A stretch of 64,000 bases of DNA from Rusavskia elegans (lineage: Eukaryota > Ascomycota > Lecanoromycetes > Teloschistales > Teloschistaceae), in assembly GCA_011316305.1 (NCBI GenBank), contig SAUG01000064.1, positions 248,001 to 312,000 of the forward strand, given 5' to 3'. Shown here piece by piece: positions 13,336 to 26,012 of this stretch. The notes beneath the pieces were generated by a model that worked only from the letters and a program-made list of their open reading frames with translations, was not told the origin of the DNA and made no database searches. Position 1 is the first letter of the stretch. The number at the start of each line of letters is the position of its first letter. The translations under genes and the position numbers were made by a program.

Positions 13336-16300
13336 CCTGCTCTGTGTGCATATACTAGTTTAATACTTTCTTCGGTAGAAAATGGCCGAGGTTTTATCGT
13401 ATATATTCTGCCCGTTTTCGCTTCCCGTTAAGCTCGGAGACCTCCGGCGTCGCCTAAAAAAAATTTGGCCCCCAAGTACTTTAACTTTCAATTTTCATGT
13501 AAAATCAAATAAAACCACATAGACTTTATAAGCTAATTTTTACTTGAAAAAACAAAAGAAAAATTCGTTTAGACAGACTCGTGATGTTTCTGGTGCGAAC
13601 GACACAATCTTGCTATCACTGGCAGTATTTCCGAAGACTCCGTAGGATTGGCCGCTATATCGGTCGTGGAGTCAATTGTGTCTTCGAAACACTCACCTAT
13701 ACGCATGTACTCATCTGCGTTGATAGGCGTTTATCTATTCTTCCTCTTGGTCCATCATCTGCTCTATTGCCGAGACGCCGCCAGCCTTAAAGCGTCATCT
13801 AGTATAGGGTAGTCTGATATTCGTCCTTCTTTCGAAACCCTCTTGCCTTACCTTATAGACCTTTGATAAGCAGGATTCGTGTCCCCGCAATTGGTTTGAG
13901 GTCTTTTTCTGTCGTGGCCGCCGCACAAAACATCGCTGATGCGTAATTCAAGAGCACCAACGTAGTCGACTGTAAAGTGCCCATGCGAAAGAGCCTTCCA
14001 GGGTTTCTCTATCTCGCCGTCACAATCCGTCCTACACAAAAAATCACGTCAGCGGTTTCAAATCTCACTGATATTACGGTGGCAACGACCCTCGAGGAAA
14101 AGAGGGTCGGGGTTCTCAGGGTTGCCGGTGCTGTCCTTCTCTGAATTGATTCTGTCTCCGATCCATTGCTTGTGTTTGATGCGCTGGTAGACGATGCGGT
14201 CGCTGAGGAGCAGGAGGTAGGCGGTGAAGGGTAAGGTCCAGGCGCCAGTGACAGCTATGATCGGGTCAGCGGACGCGATTGGGTTTGGGGTGATTCTGAG
14301 ACTCACGGATCATTTTGGGACAGGCAGTAGTGTCCCTCGTAAAGTATCTTCATTAACTGTTGCTTTATTCTCTTAACCTTATGACGCTGACCCACAGAGA
14401 TTGTGGACCAGTATATCGAAAACAGTGACAGGCCTGTTCTAAGTAAGGTCGAGTTTAAGGTTTAATACCACAGTCTCGGTATCGAGTTCGCTGCTATAAT
14501 TACCAGGCGCGGCCTAAATAATCATTTCTCCCTCGTGCTATATTCTATCTCTCGCGAACGTCTAGCGGAGGGTATTAAGTATAAATAAGGGGAAGTTGTT
14601 CGGGAAGTAGTAACGGTACGAGCGAATAACGCCGAAACTCATTCTATGCTTGTCATTACTCTTCTGCAGACGCGATCTTATCGAGACTACCAAATTCGCC
14701 AGAGAAATCAACAAGGCTAATGACGTTATTCAGCTCATCAAGGTCAATACATGAGCGGACCCCTTTACTGTCAGTCCATTTCTCGTAGTTGTGTCTCTTT
14801 AGTGAGAGTTTCCCAAAAGCCTACGTAAGCGTGCCGATAAGCACAACAGCGGCCGTCTTGTTTGCACCGTTCGCCGTCGACTTGGATCCGAGTCAGGGTC
14901 TTCTCGTGCATCTTCCAATTCGAGACTCTCCCCGTACGGGCGACGTTATAGTCGGCCCAATAGATTATGACGGCACCTGGATATCTAGCTTCGTTGCCCC
15001 AGGATACTATGGCTGATATATAAGTTGGTATGGGATGCGTGCCGATGTAATGGACAGGGTCAATCCTTCGATAGCGGACGCTCCTATCAAAGGTACCCTC
15101 TAGCGGTCGATTACGGCCAGAATGAATACCCATTGCTCTAAGTAGCGGCCTTCTGCTCGGCCATCTCGTTATCTCCGCTACCCAGCAGATTTTCAAACGC
15201 CTCTTCGATTTTGCGTTGCATGCTTAGGCCGTTTCTTGGGCATGAGTATCCAATGGACTTCTTTCTTTCTACTATAGAGATAGGGTCAGTTGAACGAACG
15301 CTTCTCCTGCCAGGATGTTGCCGAGGTCTGATTTTCTTATCTAGGCTTGCTGGAGCAGCAAGGGAATAGTGCAGGGCATTGGCGCCAACATCCGATTGCT
15401 AGTTACGTGTAAGCCACGACCGTTTTTCAAGTTTACCTTGAAATCGACAGACATCCTTGTGTCTTTTGCAGAAATCTTTGTGTAGAACTACAAGTCGATT
15501 CATCATCACGATATCCTTCTGGGCGTCTGTATGAAACAAGATACTACCAATATTTGCGATCGATGGATCGGTTGTAGACCAGGAGCCGTAACCAGAGCAG
15601 GAGATTCAGTGTGTATTTCGAAGTAGTAAGAACAACTCCACGTAGTCTTGGCTAATGACTTGTACACGCCACTTGCCAGAGGCAATCCGTAGCGGAGTCC
15701 AGAAGATCATTCGGTCGAAGCTTGAGATATAGTAGTCGAGAATTAGCGGGTCGAATTTGCAAAAGCAACGAACGACCACAAGCCATTTGGCGATCGAAGA
15801 TCTCCAGGGGTCCAATGAAACGATAGGAGGAAGGCTGTCTCTGGTGGAATAATCCACATAAGCAAGATTAGTGTGGTTACGAGAAGCAGGAAATAAGATG
15901 GATGGGTTTAATTTGCCAAGGCAACGTCGAGACGTTCGAATCTTTCGTCGATAACGGCAAGCAAACTATGTTATACTACAGTTCCAAACAAGCTTTGGAT
16001 GATTGGCTTTGGTGAGCCAGCCAAGAAGCTATCTCGAGTGACTTGAAAACCAATCGATCGGCAACGAGAAATGAGAGATATCGTTTAAATATAGCGTAGA
16101 GTTCTTTCGCCCATCCACCACGTCACCTTCGCAATTGGCCATATGAGGATCGTCATTGAATTCAGAGCCATGAGCAAGGGTTGAAAACGTGACAGCATTT
16201 TTGACCGAGATCGAGAAGTAAATCCTCGAAACATCGGATGGGTAATCAGATGCCGCTCGCGCCACGTGAGATGGACATCTCACCTCATCTGCAAGTCAAT

Positions 16301-19250
16301 GACTAGATTGACAGCTTGGATCTGTTGCTTCCAGCAGATCGGCTGGACTTTACAGCGTCTAGTTCAACGTCTGACAGTGCGTTGAGTAGTGATTGTAGCC
16401 TCGCAAGACCAGTGTGGGCCCGAACATTTCTTGAGATGTTGAGGAATGGCGGGTTGCTCAATGCTCTACCGCATATTAGATCCCTCATCAAGTATCATGT
16501 TTCTACCGATCTCGTTAAAAACCTTCGTGGGAAAAGCGAGCGAGCATCAGTATATTCTTTCAAAGACGCTGTCAACGTTCTAGAACGTTCCTTTGAATGA
16601 ATCGCTCTGCGGTGTCGGCTTGAGCGGTAATATCTGTCTCGAGGCTTGAAGGGGCCGCTCGTATCGTGAAATGTAGATCATGGTACGCTCTGACTGCAGC
16701 AGCCTCTGCGCCGAGACAAAAATGCTGCCAAGCGCATGGACTCTGGGATATACGATCTTCTTACCATCCATCATCCACGGACTTGACATGTAGTGAAGAA
16801 GCAAAAGAAGTACCACGTGGTGGGGATGCAAGACACCCGAAAAGGTCTGGGGACGATCAGATTCTTATAAATAGAAATGAGATTTGATATGATCATGAGG
16901 GCAAGGAAGACAATGAGTAGAGGACAACGAGAATGCGGAAAGTCACACACCTCCCGCATTCACCACCATTCTCTTTTTCTCGTTCTGCAAGAAGCAGAAC
17001 GTCAAAGCTGTGAGCGGATCGTGCCCGATATCCATTGGTGCATTGCGTACCTAGACCACAAGTGTTAGTCCTAGGCCGTTGGGAGATAGTGAAGTCTGAG
17101 TATACAAAAGGTTTGCCATGGCTGTAATTGTAGTATACTGCGTCAGATGTTGAAGGTCTCGCCAGTATATCGGTTAGTGATGAGAGAGGGGTGATGTTGT
17201 TTATGGTAAGAGTTGGAACATCTTCGGAACTGATATATCAGTGACGATATCCTTTCACCTTCTCTCCCACTGATCAGAGTGGAGACGGTGGACTTAAGAC
17301 TTCAGTTCCGGAAACGATAAGCTTCAAGAAACCGATGCCAGCTGATTCCATTCGATAAAGTATTAAATAGATAATCCATCCAGAGTCACAATCTTCATTT
17401 ACTTCAACTTTGGTGACTTCGTTTGAGCAACTCCCATGTGGATAAGATCCCATTTATCGTAATTATGAATGTTGATCGGGTGTGATTGTAGATTTCCTTA
17501 CATTTGCCAGATGCTGAGGGTCTCTATTAGACAGCGCAGGCCTTGGTCGTGCCAACGGTAGAATGCGCAGAAGTCCCGATTGTGGCACGAATATATGATA
17601 AAACGGGACTCAGAAACTGGAGGTTGCCATCTTTAAGGCGTTGGTCTGCTCGCGAAGGTAAATTCTCCCCGTGACGTAACAACAAGTCTAGGCGTGGTTG
17701 ATTTGATCTCCATTCTGAAGACGGTGGCCATATCTGTGTAATGCCAATAACCACTTGTACTCCACTCAACGAGGATTACGCGATCTCACAAACTAACACG
17801 GCTTATAGGTCCCCGCCGAGTATCGAATGGAAACTGTATAAATTCTTATCAGCCTCGTATTATCGGAGTCTCATCTTTATCTCTCTGCTTCTTCCCACTC
17901 TGACGGTCGATCAGACTGTAGGGGAGATGAATGGTCAGTACTCAGCATATACAATATACCCTGACTCAGTTCCAGCGGAGGTTCCGGCTGACATGAAGCC
18001 GGTAAGCCCTTTCGACTGCCTTCTATGGCTTGATTTGCTCTGCATCGATGCGCACTTGTAAGATTCCGGCCCATAGCTGACAGCTCGAATTGACGGGTTG
18101 AGATTAAGAGTGTCTTGTACGGTGCTATAGGAGCTGGGCCGAGAGCATACCGAACATGCGACAGATCAATTGACGGGCTTTGCTGCTGGAAACAACCATT
18201 GCTTCACCTCTCCGGCTTGCATTTCCGCTTCCTGGAAATGGCCAGTGTTCGATGGAGCGATGTCGGCAGCAGTGGTCTGGGCTCTTCTTTCTTGCTTGCA
18301 TTGATCCCGGCATGCTTGTTTTTCATACTGGCCGTGAGCGCCTGTTTATAAGTATGATCAACAGAGACAATGGCAGCGATGGCACATGACATGTGAATCA
18401 AGTTGTCGACTGGGAGTCTAGTGAGGTGTACAGAGTCGCTCCGGGTGAGGATGATGTTGTTGTTGCTGTCACTGTTGTTGTAATAATGGTGAGAGTAACA
18501 TCTGTGTTCTTTTTATGCGTAATGCCACAAGTCATTGCAAACATCTAGGCGTGAAGAGGTTGAATTGTAGAGTGATAGAGATACTTCTTAGTGGTGTATT
18601 TGGAGGCCAACAATCCAGCTCACATACCTGCTATGTTTGGATTGCCGCTATATACGAGCTTTTGAGCAGAGAAAATGCAGTATTTCGAAAGAAAACAGTG
18701 CGAGGTGACCATTGTTTCGGTTTCCGACGTTGAGAAAGACGTTAAATGATGTTCAAACCAATACTCAACCGAGTAGTCCAGTCGTCATTGATCATTGAGG
18801 TGCTTTATGAAGCTAGTGAGCAACAGCTGCGTTGTAGGACCATGGTAGTGCCGTGGCTTGGGCAGTCGAAGCGCGCAATAGTGCCGTGGCCCATGAATCG
18901 TTGCCGTGCTCTGGCTGGGCTGCTGTCACAGTTCTCTCGGGCATGTTGTTCAGTGGCTCTTTTGAGCATATCAACCTGGCCTGTAATCCTTACAGGCCGA
19001 AGGCTGAAGGTTTGCCGAACTGCAGAATGTCTGTACAAGATCTATTAGATTCCGAAAGCAAATTAGGTGTCTTCGAGCCATTCAAAGACTTCGGTTTCAG
19101 TAAGCAGATGAGATTAAGATATATCCATTTACGATGTTGCCGGTACATAAAAGACGGTGGCTGGCATGTGATCCTAGGACTCCGTCGACTTAGCTTAATA
19201 TGTGGAAGGTATAGGTATAAGACATTGTTGCCGGAAATTATCTTCTAGAG
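13336..19250. other. Gene-poor decayed region
   Basis: Nearly 6 kb with only short frames in all six phases. No recognisable transposase, reverse transcriptase, integrase or host domain was found by reading. Small open frames (14771-15196 minus, 17741-18061 plus, 18853-19248 plus) lack family features. Confidence 0.4.
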
Positions 19251-19257
19251 GTTGTAT

Positions 19258-19440
19258 GCCTTTGGTCAAGGTGCTCCACCGGCAGTGGAAGAGACAAGTA
19301 GAGAAGATCAGTAGGAGGGATGAGTAGGATATATGAGCGGAAGATATGAGTAGGGGGAATGAGTAGAAGAGAAGAGTTGGAGAGATGAGCGAAAGGAACG
19401 AGTAGGAGAGATACATGGAAGAGAGGAGTCGGAAAGATAA
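19258..19440 (+). repeat. Purine-rich irregular repeat
   Basis: The plus strand is almost entirely A and G, with recurring GATGAGTAGGA-like words at irregular spacing of about 20-25 bases. It lies about 55 bp beyond the 3' end of the membrane-protein relic at 19497-21272. Low-complexity purine tract; no function is implied. Confidence 0.5.
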
Positions 19441-19496
19441 TTAATATTGCTCACAGAATCCAGAGCCAGTCACGGGATCTTTGCCTGTGAATGACA

Positions 19497-21272
19497 TTAC
19501 ACGTAATGATTCACCTGCACCAGCTTTTTCACTTGCCCAGTCAATCCGAAGCCCATCCGTCTCACCTCAGTCCCCTCATTTCCCTGGCTCTCCGATCCCA
19601 GGACGCCAAACTGCAGTCTTGTCTGCAGCATTTCTTTAGGCATAGGCTCAATCCCCATTGATGAACCTTCGGTCATATCTCTAAGGGAAATATTCAGTAT
19701 TGTGGCGACGATCGCTGCGAAATTCGTTGAATAGGCAACGCCGTTGGGAAATAAAGCCCTCATGCCGACTAGAACACTGAAAAGGGTAGCGGCAACCGCG
19801 ATGGAGTAAGAAGTTAGTAGTTTGCGCCATGCATAGCGGTGGATTATGGCGTTTGAGGTTATGTTCACATTTGTTGCGTAGCCCGTTTTGTTTCTGGATG
19901 AGTCAATGGATCGACTTACGAAGGGATATGGGGGCAATGTAAGGAAAGTGTAAATTGCTGTATAGGTTTAGAGTCAGCTGACGCGAAAGCTCTTCAATGA
20001 GAGGTCCTAGCATCAGGTTCCGCGTGAGCGCTTTGTCTTCTGACGATATCCATGGCGACGGCTGATCCCTAGGGAAATCCGATGAATCAATAGCATCTGT
20101 GAGATTCAAGGCTCCAATCAGAAGTGTAGACCATATCCTTGTTCGAAGGCTGAAGAGGCTGGGCACATACTCACAAGCATTGGTCCCCTCAAGATCTGGC
20201 TGTACATCGGACGGATCGGTTGGGAACCTACAATCATCTACAGCTGACGGAATTCAGATCGTTCCAGTGAGCAGATCGGCAAGGCTCTGTGTGATGGAAT
20301 GATACGCCGGTGAGGGATATTGGATCGCACCCATGATATGGTATTCGTTGAGACTCAGCTTCTGTGTGATGCTGGTTGACTGAAAGCGCTCGTCGTATCT
20401 GGTTTCGTGCAAAGCACATGCGATATCCCCAATTTGATGCCGAATCCATATAGCGTCTTTGTAAGCATCGTCGAGCAAGATTTCGCAGCTCTTCACCCTT
20501 GGATCCTATCACACAGTCTCAGGTGAAGTGTTCGAAGAACGCGGACCTATCCTTATCGCTCGTGCATGAACTTACTTTGTTTAGGTTTACGGGCGAAGCC
20601 GCTAGGTAACTCAAAGCTACGGAGCTTTTGTCAAGTTCGAATAGCTCATTTGGGGTAGATTACCGATCCAAATGAGTTGTCGTAGCATCGTAAATTTATG
20701 CTATCATGCTTGATACCTCTATATTGTCGATCGACAACGGTTCTGTTCCGTGACCTGGTGTTCTGCACTGAAGGGATGGCCCAAGAACTCCACCTCGCAG
20801 GAAGAGTTCGGGATAGATGTGTCGATTGGGAGGAGATTGATCCTGGCCCCTGTCGAGAGAGCAATTCGTTCTAGGACCGGTGCCACCTTGTCCGTTTGTC
20901 TCGCCACTTGCAGTGCTACCAACCTTATCTGTTGATCCTGACGAACTTGGGTGGTGAGTGATTGGGTCATAGACGTGGGACATATCGGCAGCGTTGATCG
21001 CAAGAGGTGCGTGTGTTCCACAAGCTGCAGCCTCTCCCAAAAGGATGGAGTCCTCTGGGGGCTTTGCATTTTTGCAAGTAGTTGAAAGAGAGGAATCTCC
21101 CGAAATCGAAACTGGAAGTCGACAAATATGCTCTTGACAGAGAGAGCGCCTCCGTTTGATAAACTGGTGAAGACAACCCGTTGTTGCACAAGGCCAGTGC
21201 TGAGCTGCATCCGGTTGTTCCACCCATGAAATTCGGATTATACAGGGTCAGGTGTGACAATGTAATTTCCAA
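19497..21272 (-). pseudogene. Decayed multi-pass membrane protein gene
   Basis: Pieces of a large ascomycete membrane-protein family can be followed on the minus strand. They are a lumenal block near 20700-20930 (RINLLPIDTSIPNSSCEVEF), a second block at 20254-20496 (SCEILLDDAYKDAIWIRHQI), then a block at 19970-20250 ending LIEELSRQLTLNLYSN. A C-terminal piece at 19497-19937 has a transmembrane helix (AVAATLFSVLVGMRALF) followed by NGVAYSTNFAAIVATI. The blocks appear in family order. However, a TGA interrupts the frame near 20254, and the last two pieces are in different frames with no normal-length intron between them. Frames further upstream (21362-22054) are hydrophobic and may hold the N-terminal helices, also in shifted frames. 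I read it as a pseudogene; a very intron-rich live gene is the alternative. The function of the family is unknown to me. Confidence 0.5.
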
Positions 21273-22357
21273 TGCAGTGAAAGTACGCAGGATATGACAC
21301 TGCCTAGGGTAGGCAGGGGCTGCTTGCTAATCTTATCCCTTCGCCTGCCAAGCTCTCCGATTCAGAGGCTTACGAAGGCCACCTGCAGGACCATGTGATG
21401 AAAGCAACGACAGAAGCAGCGAAGCTGTCTAGGCTGCAGATCCAACCCACAAGTAGCACATACAGCCTGCTTCTCGCGACATCTCTTGTGTCGATTAAGC
21501 GAGTCATTGATGATAGGGTTGCCAACGACATAATTCGCGTGCCACAGGTATGCACGCCCATGTGGGTAGCCAATGCAATGCCACCAATCAGAAAAAATAG
21601 GGTACAGGGTGAGTCGAAAACGACTAAGATGGACGGAATAGCAAGGCTTCCGATTATGGCGGCGCCAATGGAATAGAAGAGAGAATGCATGCGTAGACGG
21701 CGACGAACATGACATGATTGACACAAGTAATTGGGATGCCCGAAGGGCGAGCTGAATGTGAGGCAGTACAGAGTCGATGAACACTTTGCTTGGAGGATCA
21801 ATACATGGACAAGGATACGCAATGCATATGGGGGCCTCAGTATCGACTTGAAAATCGGTCAGAATGTTTCCAAAGGTTGACATGAGAACTCGCGTGAATG
21901 GAGGTCGCTGTTGTCGTGGTGAATGGTAGCGTGGAGAAGGTGAGGTGAGAAAAGGGGTGACATTTCTGTATATGACGTCACACTCTCCTCCACTGTACTC
22001 TAGAGCATCGGCCCATTTCTCGACTGCCTTCCCTTTCTGCCGATCACGACACAATAGTATTCGGAGATCACATTTCTGGCAAACCCACAGGATTCAGAGC
22101 GGCCGGGAACCGCCTGGCTCAGCCGCACTGAGATGCACGACTTCCAATCGAGGCGTGGGGGGAATCCTCCGTGGGACACCCAGGCCGTACAGTTCTCAAG
22201 GAGAAGGCCCACCACCACATAAATGCGACGACACCCCCGAGCGCTGCAGCTTTCCAGGAATCCAGCCTCGTATCAGGGAACAGCAGTATCGGCCCGCTTC
22301 TTTCGTCATACTCCATCGAATCAGCCGCGCAGATCGTCCTTCTCAACGAGTTCGAGC

Positions 22358-23417
22358 ATGACTTCCCGCTATGCAGCTGCTCATAACAACCCCGGCGGGC
22401 CAGGTGATAGCCGCCCAAGTGCTTTGGATGTTGTGAAGGATGAGGGTCGGGACGGAAAGCTCTCTGACAAAGTGGTCCTCATTACCGGATGTTCATCTGG
22501 TATTGGTATGACCAAACATGCTCCTGCTTACAAGTAATCCAATTGACCCAATGGCAGGCATCGAAACAGCCAGAGCCATAGCAGCCACAGGCGCCAAAGT
22601 CTTCTGTACCGTCCGTGATGTTAAGAAAGGCGAATCCGCACTCGCCGATATCCTCAAGCCCGGACAGGTTGCCCTAGTCAACATGGATCTCAACTCCCTT
22701 GAAAGCGTCAGATCGGCCGCAAAGTCCGTCCTCTCCCAGACTTCGACACTGAATATCCTCATCAACAACGCCGGCATCATGGCCACCCCAACACTCTTCA
22801 AAACAGCCGACGGTTTCGAATCTCAGTTCGGCACAAACCATCTTGCGCACTCCCTGCTCTTCGAGCTCCTCAAACCCACCCTCCTCACCTCTTCAACCCC
22901 GGAATTCAACTCTCGCGTCATCAATCTCTCCTCCTCCGCCCACCGCGCCGGTCCTGTCCAGATCGGCAACTACAATTTCGACAAGGGCGGATACTCGCCC
23001 TGGGCCGCGTACGGCCGCAGTAAAACAGCCAATATCTACATGGCCAATGAGATCGAACGAAGATACGGCAACAAAGGTCTGCACGGGTTGAGCGTCATGC
23101 CTGGAGGTATTAGGACGGGGGTGCAAGTACATGTGCCGGATGCTGTCAAGGCAAGCTGGGACGTGGATTTGGAAGTCAAGAATTACATGAAGAGTCCAGC
23201 GCAGGGGGCTGCTACCTCGGTGTACGCTGCGGTGTCAAAGGAGTGGGAGGGAAGAGGCGGAAGATACCTGGAAGACTGTGCGGAGAGCCCGCCTGTGGCG
23301 CCGTCTGGAGGTGCGACTGCTGTGGGCTACGCTCCCCATGCATATGACGTGGAAGCTGCGAAGAAGTTGTGGGCAGACTCTTGCCAGATGGTGGGTGTGG
23401 CAGATGATGAAGCGTGA
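22358..23417 (+). CDS. Short-chain dehydrogenase/reductase
   Basis: Two exons, 22358-22505 and 22558-23417, with a 52-base GT-AG intron splitting a Gly codon, encode 335 residues. The NAD(P)-binding motif TGCSSGIG lies at 43-50 and spans the splice. NNAG is at 119-122, the catalytic Ser is in INLSSSAH near 174-176, and YGRSK supplies Tyr201 and Lys205. This is the classical SDR Rossmann fold, most like the retinol-dehydrogenase/WW-oxidoreductase-like group of filamentous fungi. The substrate is not determined. An upstream in-frame ATG at 22223 would add 45 Arg/Ser-rich residues resembling a mitochondrial presequence. I chose 22358 because fungal relatives begin with MxSRYAAAH. All catalytic residues are present and the gene looks functional. 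It converges with the glyoxalase-fold gene at 23710. Confidence 0.9.
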
Positions 23418-23709
23418 GTCGATCTGGAGAGGTAATGGTCATTGGAGCTGGATCTGGTCGAGAAATGTGCAGCATCGTACGAAGTGGACTCTGACTTTCT
23501 GTATTGACTCCGTACATTGAAGTATCTCAGGCGTCGATATACAATGTTACATCAGCAAAGCCATCTCATGATTCTCATTTGCTCTTTCCAGCCCATAGGA
23601 TCCACTGTCTCGACCTTCTTTTCATTCAATCCTTCCAACCACATCTCTTACTTCGCTCTCCTCCCCATCCCATCACATCCACTCTCACCCAGTTCAAACC
23701 CTTCTCCAC

Positions 23710-24254
23710 TTACTCCGAAGACCCAGCCCCCTCCTCCGCCCCACCTTTAAGACAAACCACCTCGAAATTAACCCCACAGACCGGATCCAGCACAAATGCC
23801 GCATAATACCCTGGACGATAATGAGGCCTCGGTCCCGGCATCCCATTGTCGATCCCCCCAGCCTTCAACGCCTCAGCATGGAATTGTCGAACTTGTTCCG
23901 CATCTACCCAAAGTATCTCAGTCAGCCAAAATGCCACCACCCCTCCCTCTCGCATGACCAATCCCATCATGAATCACCCCACCAAAAGAAACAAAGAAGA
24001 AATCAGGACGACTTACTCGCAGCAGTAAAAGCAATATGTTGTTTCTTCAACATCTCCGCCGTCTTCTCATCCGCATCTTCCGACACAATACCCGCGAGCC
24101 AGAAATAGGCCGTCTCTTCGCCGAGACCGACAACATACGGTCCATAGCGGGTATGTTCTTTGAAACCGAGATGTGCAAGGGAGGATGTCAGGAAGGTGAC
24201 AAGCGGGGCGACTTTGGAGGCGGGCAGGGTGAGGGAGAAGTGGTCGAGGGGCAT
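23710..24254 (-). CDS. Glyoxalase/bleomycin-resistance (VOC) fold protein
   Basis: Two exons, 24254-24017 and 23903-23710, are joined by a 113-base intron (GTAAGT donor, phase 1), giving 143 residues. The start MPLDHFSLTLPASKVAPLV is the typical opening of small fungal VOC-fold enzymes. The junction region reads AFTAAN then AEQVRQFHAEALKAGG, followed by NGMPGPRPHYRPGYYAAFVLDP, the standard second half of the fold. Members of this family include metal-dependent dioxygenases, glyoxalases and resistance proteins; the substrate cannot be told. Without splicing each half stops early, so the intron is required. The gene is convergent with the dehydrogenase at 22358, 293 bases apart end to end. Confidence 0.88.
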
Positions 24255-26012
24255 CCTGGTTGTTTGTGCGTCTGTTTGGGGGAGGGCAGTTGTTGAGATG
24301 ATAAACTCAAGGTCGTCAATTCTTTTTTGGTTTTAGTTGAAGATCCAAGTCGCAGCAGGAGTTGAGGCAACATATATCTCCCCCTCAGCTAACGCGCTTA
24401 TCAACTATGACTCAAAAAAGCTGACGGGCAAGGCTTGTGGACGTTCGTTGCCTTGATAGCTCCAGCCAATTGTAGTCGCTCGGTGCTTCCACTTTTGGAC
24501 GTTCGCGTGCTCGGCGCGTTGAGTGGTGCATGTGGCGCATGCAGGTGAGACGCCAAGAGCACGCGGCATCATGTGACTCCCAGCTTTTATGCGCAGCAAT
24601 AATCTTTCCTGGCTGCCGACATCGAAAAGTAATGTGAATGATCCAGCTTGTCCTTTTTATCCACGTCCTTCTAGAATAGGTTGAGTTGTACTATTGATTC
24701 CGATTCCTTGTACCTGGGTTTATGCATTTCCCGATATGCTCGGCGTCAAATCAATATAACGCCCGTTACGATGTCTACTCCTGGTGGCAGATACCATACC
24801 GTTGCTCGCCTTGACATCTAAGAGCATTTTATTACGTACAGTGCCTCGGGTGGTCCCGACTTCTCTCGAGGGAGCGCCAAAGCATTTGCAGGGTACGAGC
24901 AATTTACAACAGTATCGGAACCTTCGATGCCAGTCTCTACGAGCCGTTACTTCCTAAACGAAGCTAACTCGGTCCCGGCCTAGGCTATAAACATTCGGTC
25001 AATAAAAGCATGGGAGCATCTTGGCTCTTAGATTCTGGCTTCATCGTTCCATGGTTCTTCCAAATAAGAACCACACTGCCATCGAATTGACATTCCAGCG
25101 CTGCCAGAACACGACCTTCTTCTTTTTGGGATATAGTCTGTACGTAAGACGCAATGGACGTTGGGAGAATGAACGATCCGAAGCGGCTTTTCTGTACAGC
25201 ATCTGCAATCTTTTCGAAGTATCGATAAGACACCAACACATCAGCGCACATGGCATATCCGCCTAATTCAGCTGGTGAAAAAGGCCGGGATATTTGGCCT
25301 GCGCCGTGGGCTTGGGCCTTCTTTTTGATATGCGTGCCAATCACGTCACAGAAACGTCACTCAGCCCTGACTAGTCCATTAAAACCCTCCGCTTTTCGAA
25401 ACTGAAACTGCAACACGTCGAGTCTGGGGAAGATAATGATAATGCTTGTTTGACCCAAGGGACGGCTTACCGCGACTACTCACTTACATGGAAGCGAGCA
25501 ATGAATTAGTCTCCTACGTTCTGCTTGTATCAACCGTCGTCTCTGGTCTTCTACCGACAGATGCTTGAACATGATTGTAAACCTCAATCAGACCTCAAGT
25601 ACCCACTAAGATCAAGTCAATTGTGGGGCCCCCGTTTTGGTGTGGTTTTGAAAGCTCACAATGATCGACATTGTCACAAACTTCATAGACCAGGGACTAC
25701 AGCTCTTGATGTAGGAAATTCTCTACTCTTCGTGTAATAGAGGCCAACCTACCGCGCTAAGACCTCTATCCATTGACAAAGCTTACTTCGGACTACAACA
25801 AATCCAGGGGTAGGATTGGTCGTGCGGAAACGAACTACTGAACAGGCGGCTTTTTCGAAGGATTGACATGGTCAGAGCTTTGTACTGATCCCCACAGATG
25901 GGTTCTTCTTGTAGTACGGCCACAGACCTCCTTCGTCTCCGTCCCATCTGTTGTCTACAACGATCTGATAGAGACTCGTCAAGGAATATATCAACTTTGT
26001 ACTGCCTTAACA
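24255..26012. other. Intergenic, no firm gene
   Basis: The best frame, 24985-25344 on the minus strand (119 codons), has an ATG but no recognisable domain and no supporting splice sites. The rest holds short frames only. Confidence 0.35.

Noticed and set aside
24985..25344. Minus-strand frame of 119 codons
   Set aside because: Unrecognised, no supporting signals, and composition is like the surrounding non-coding DNA.
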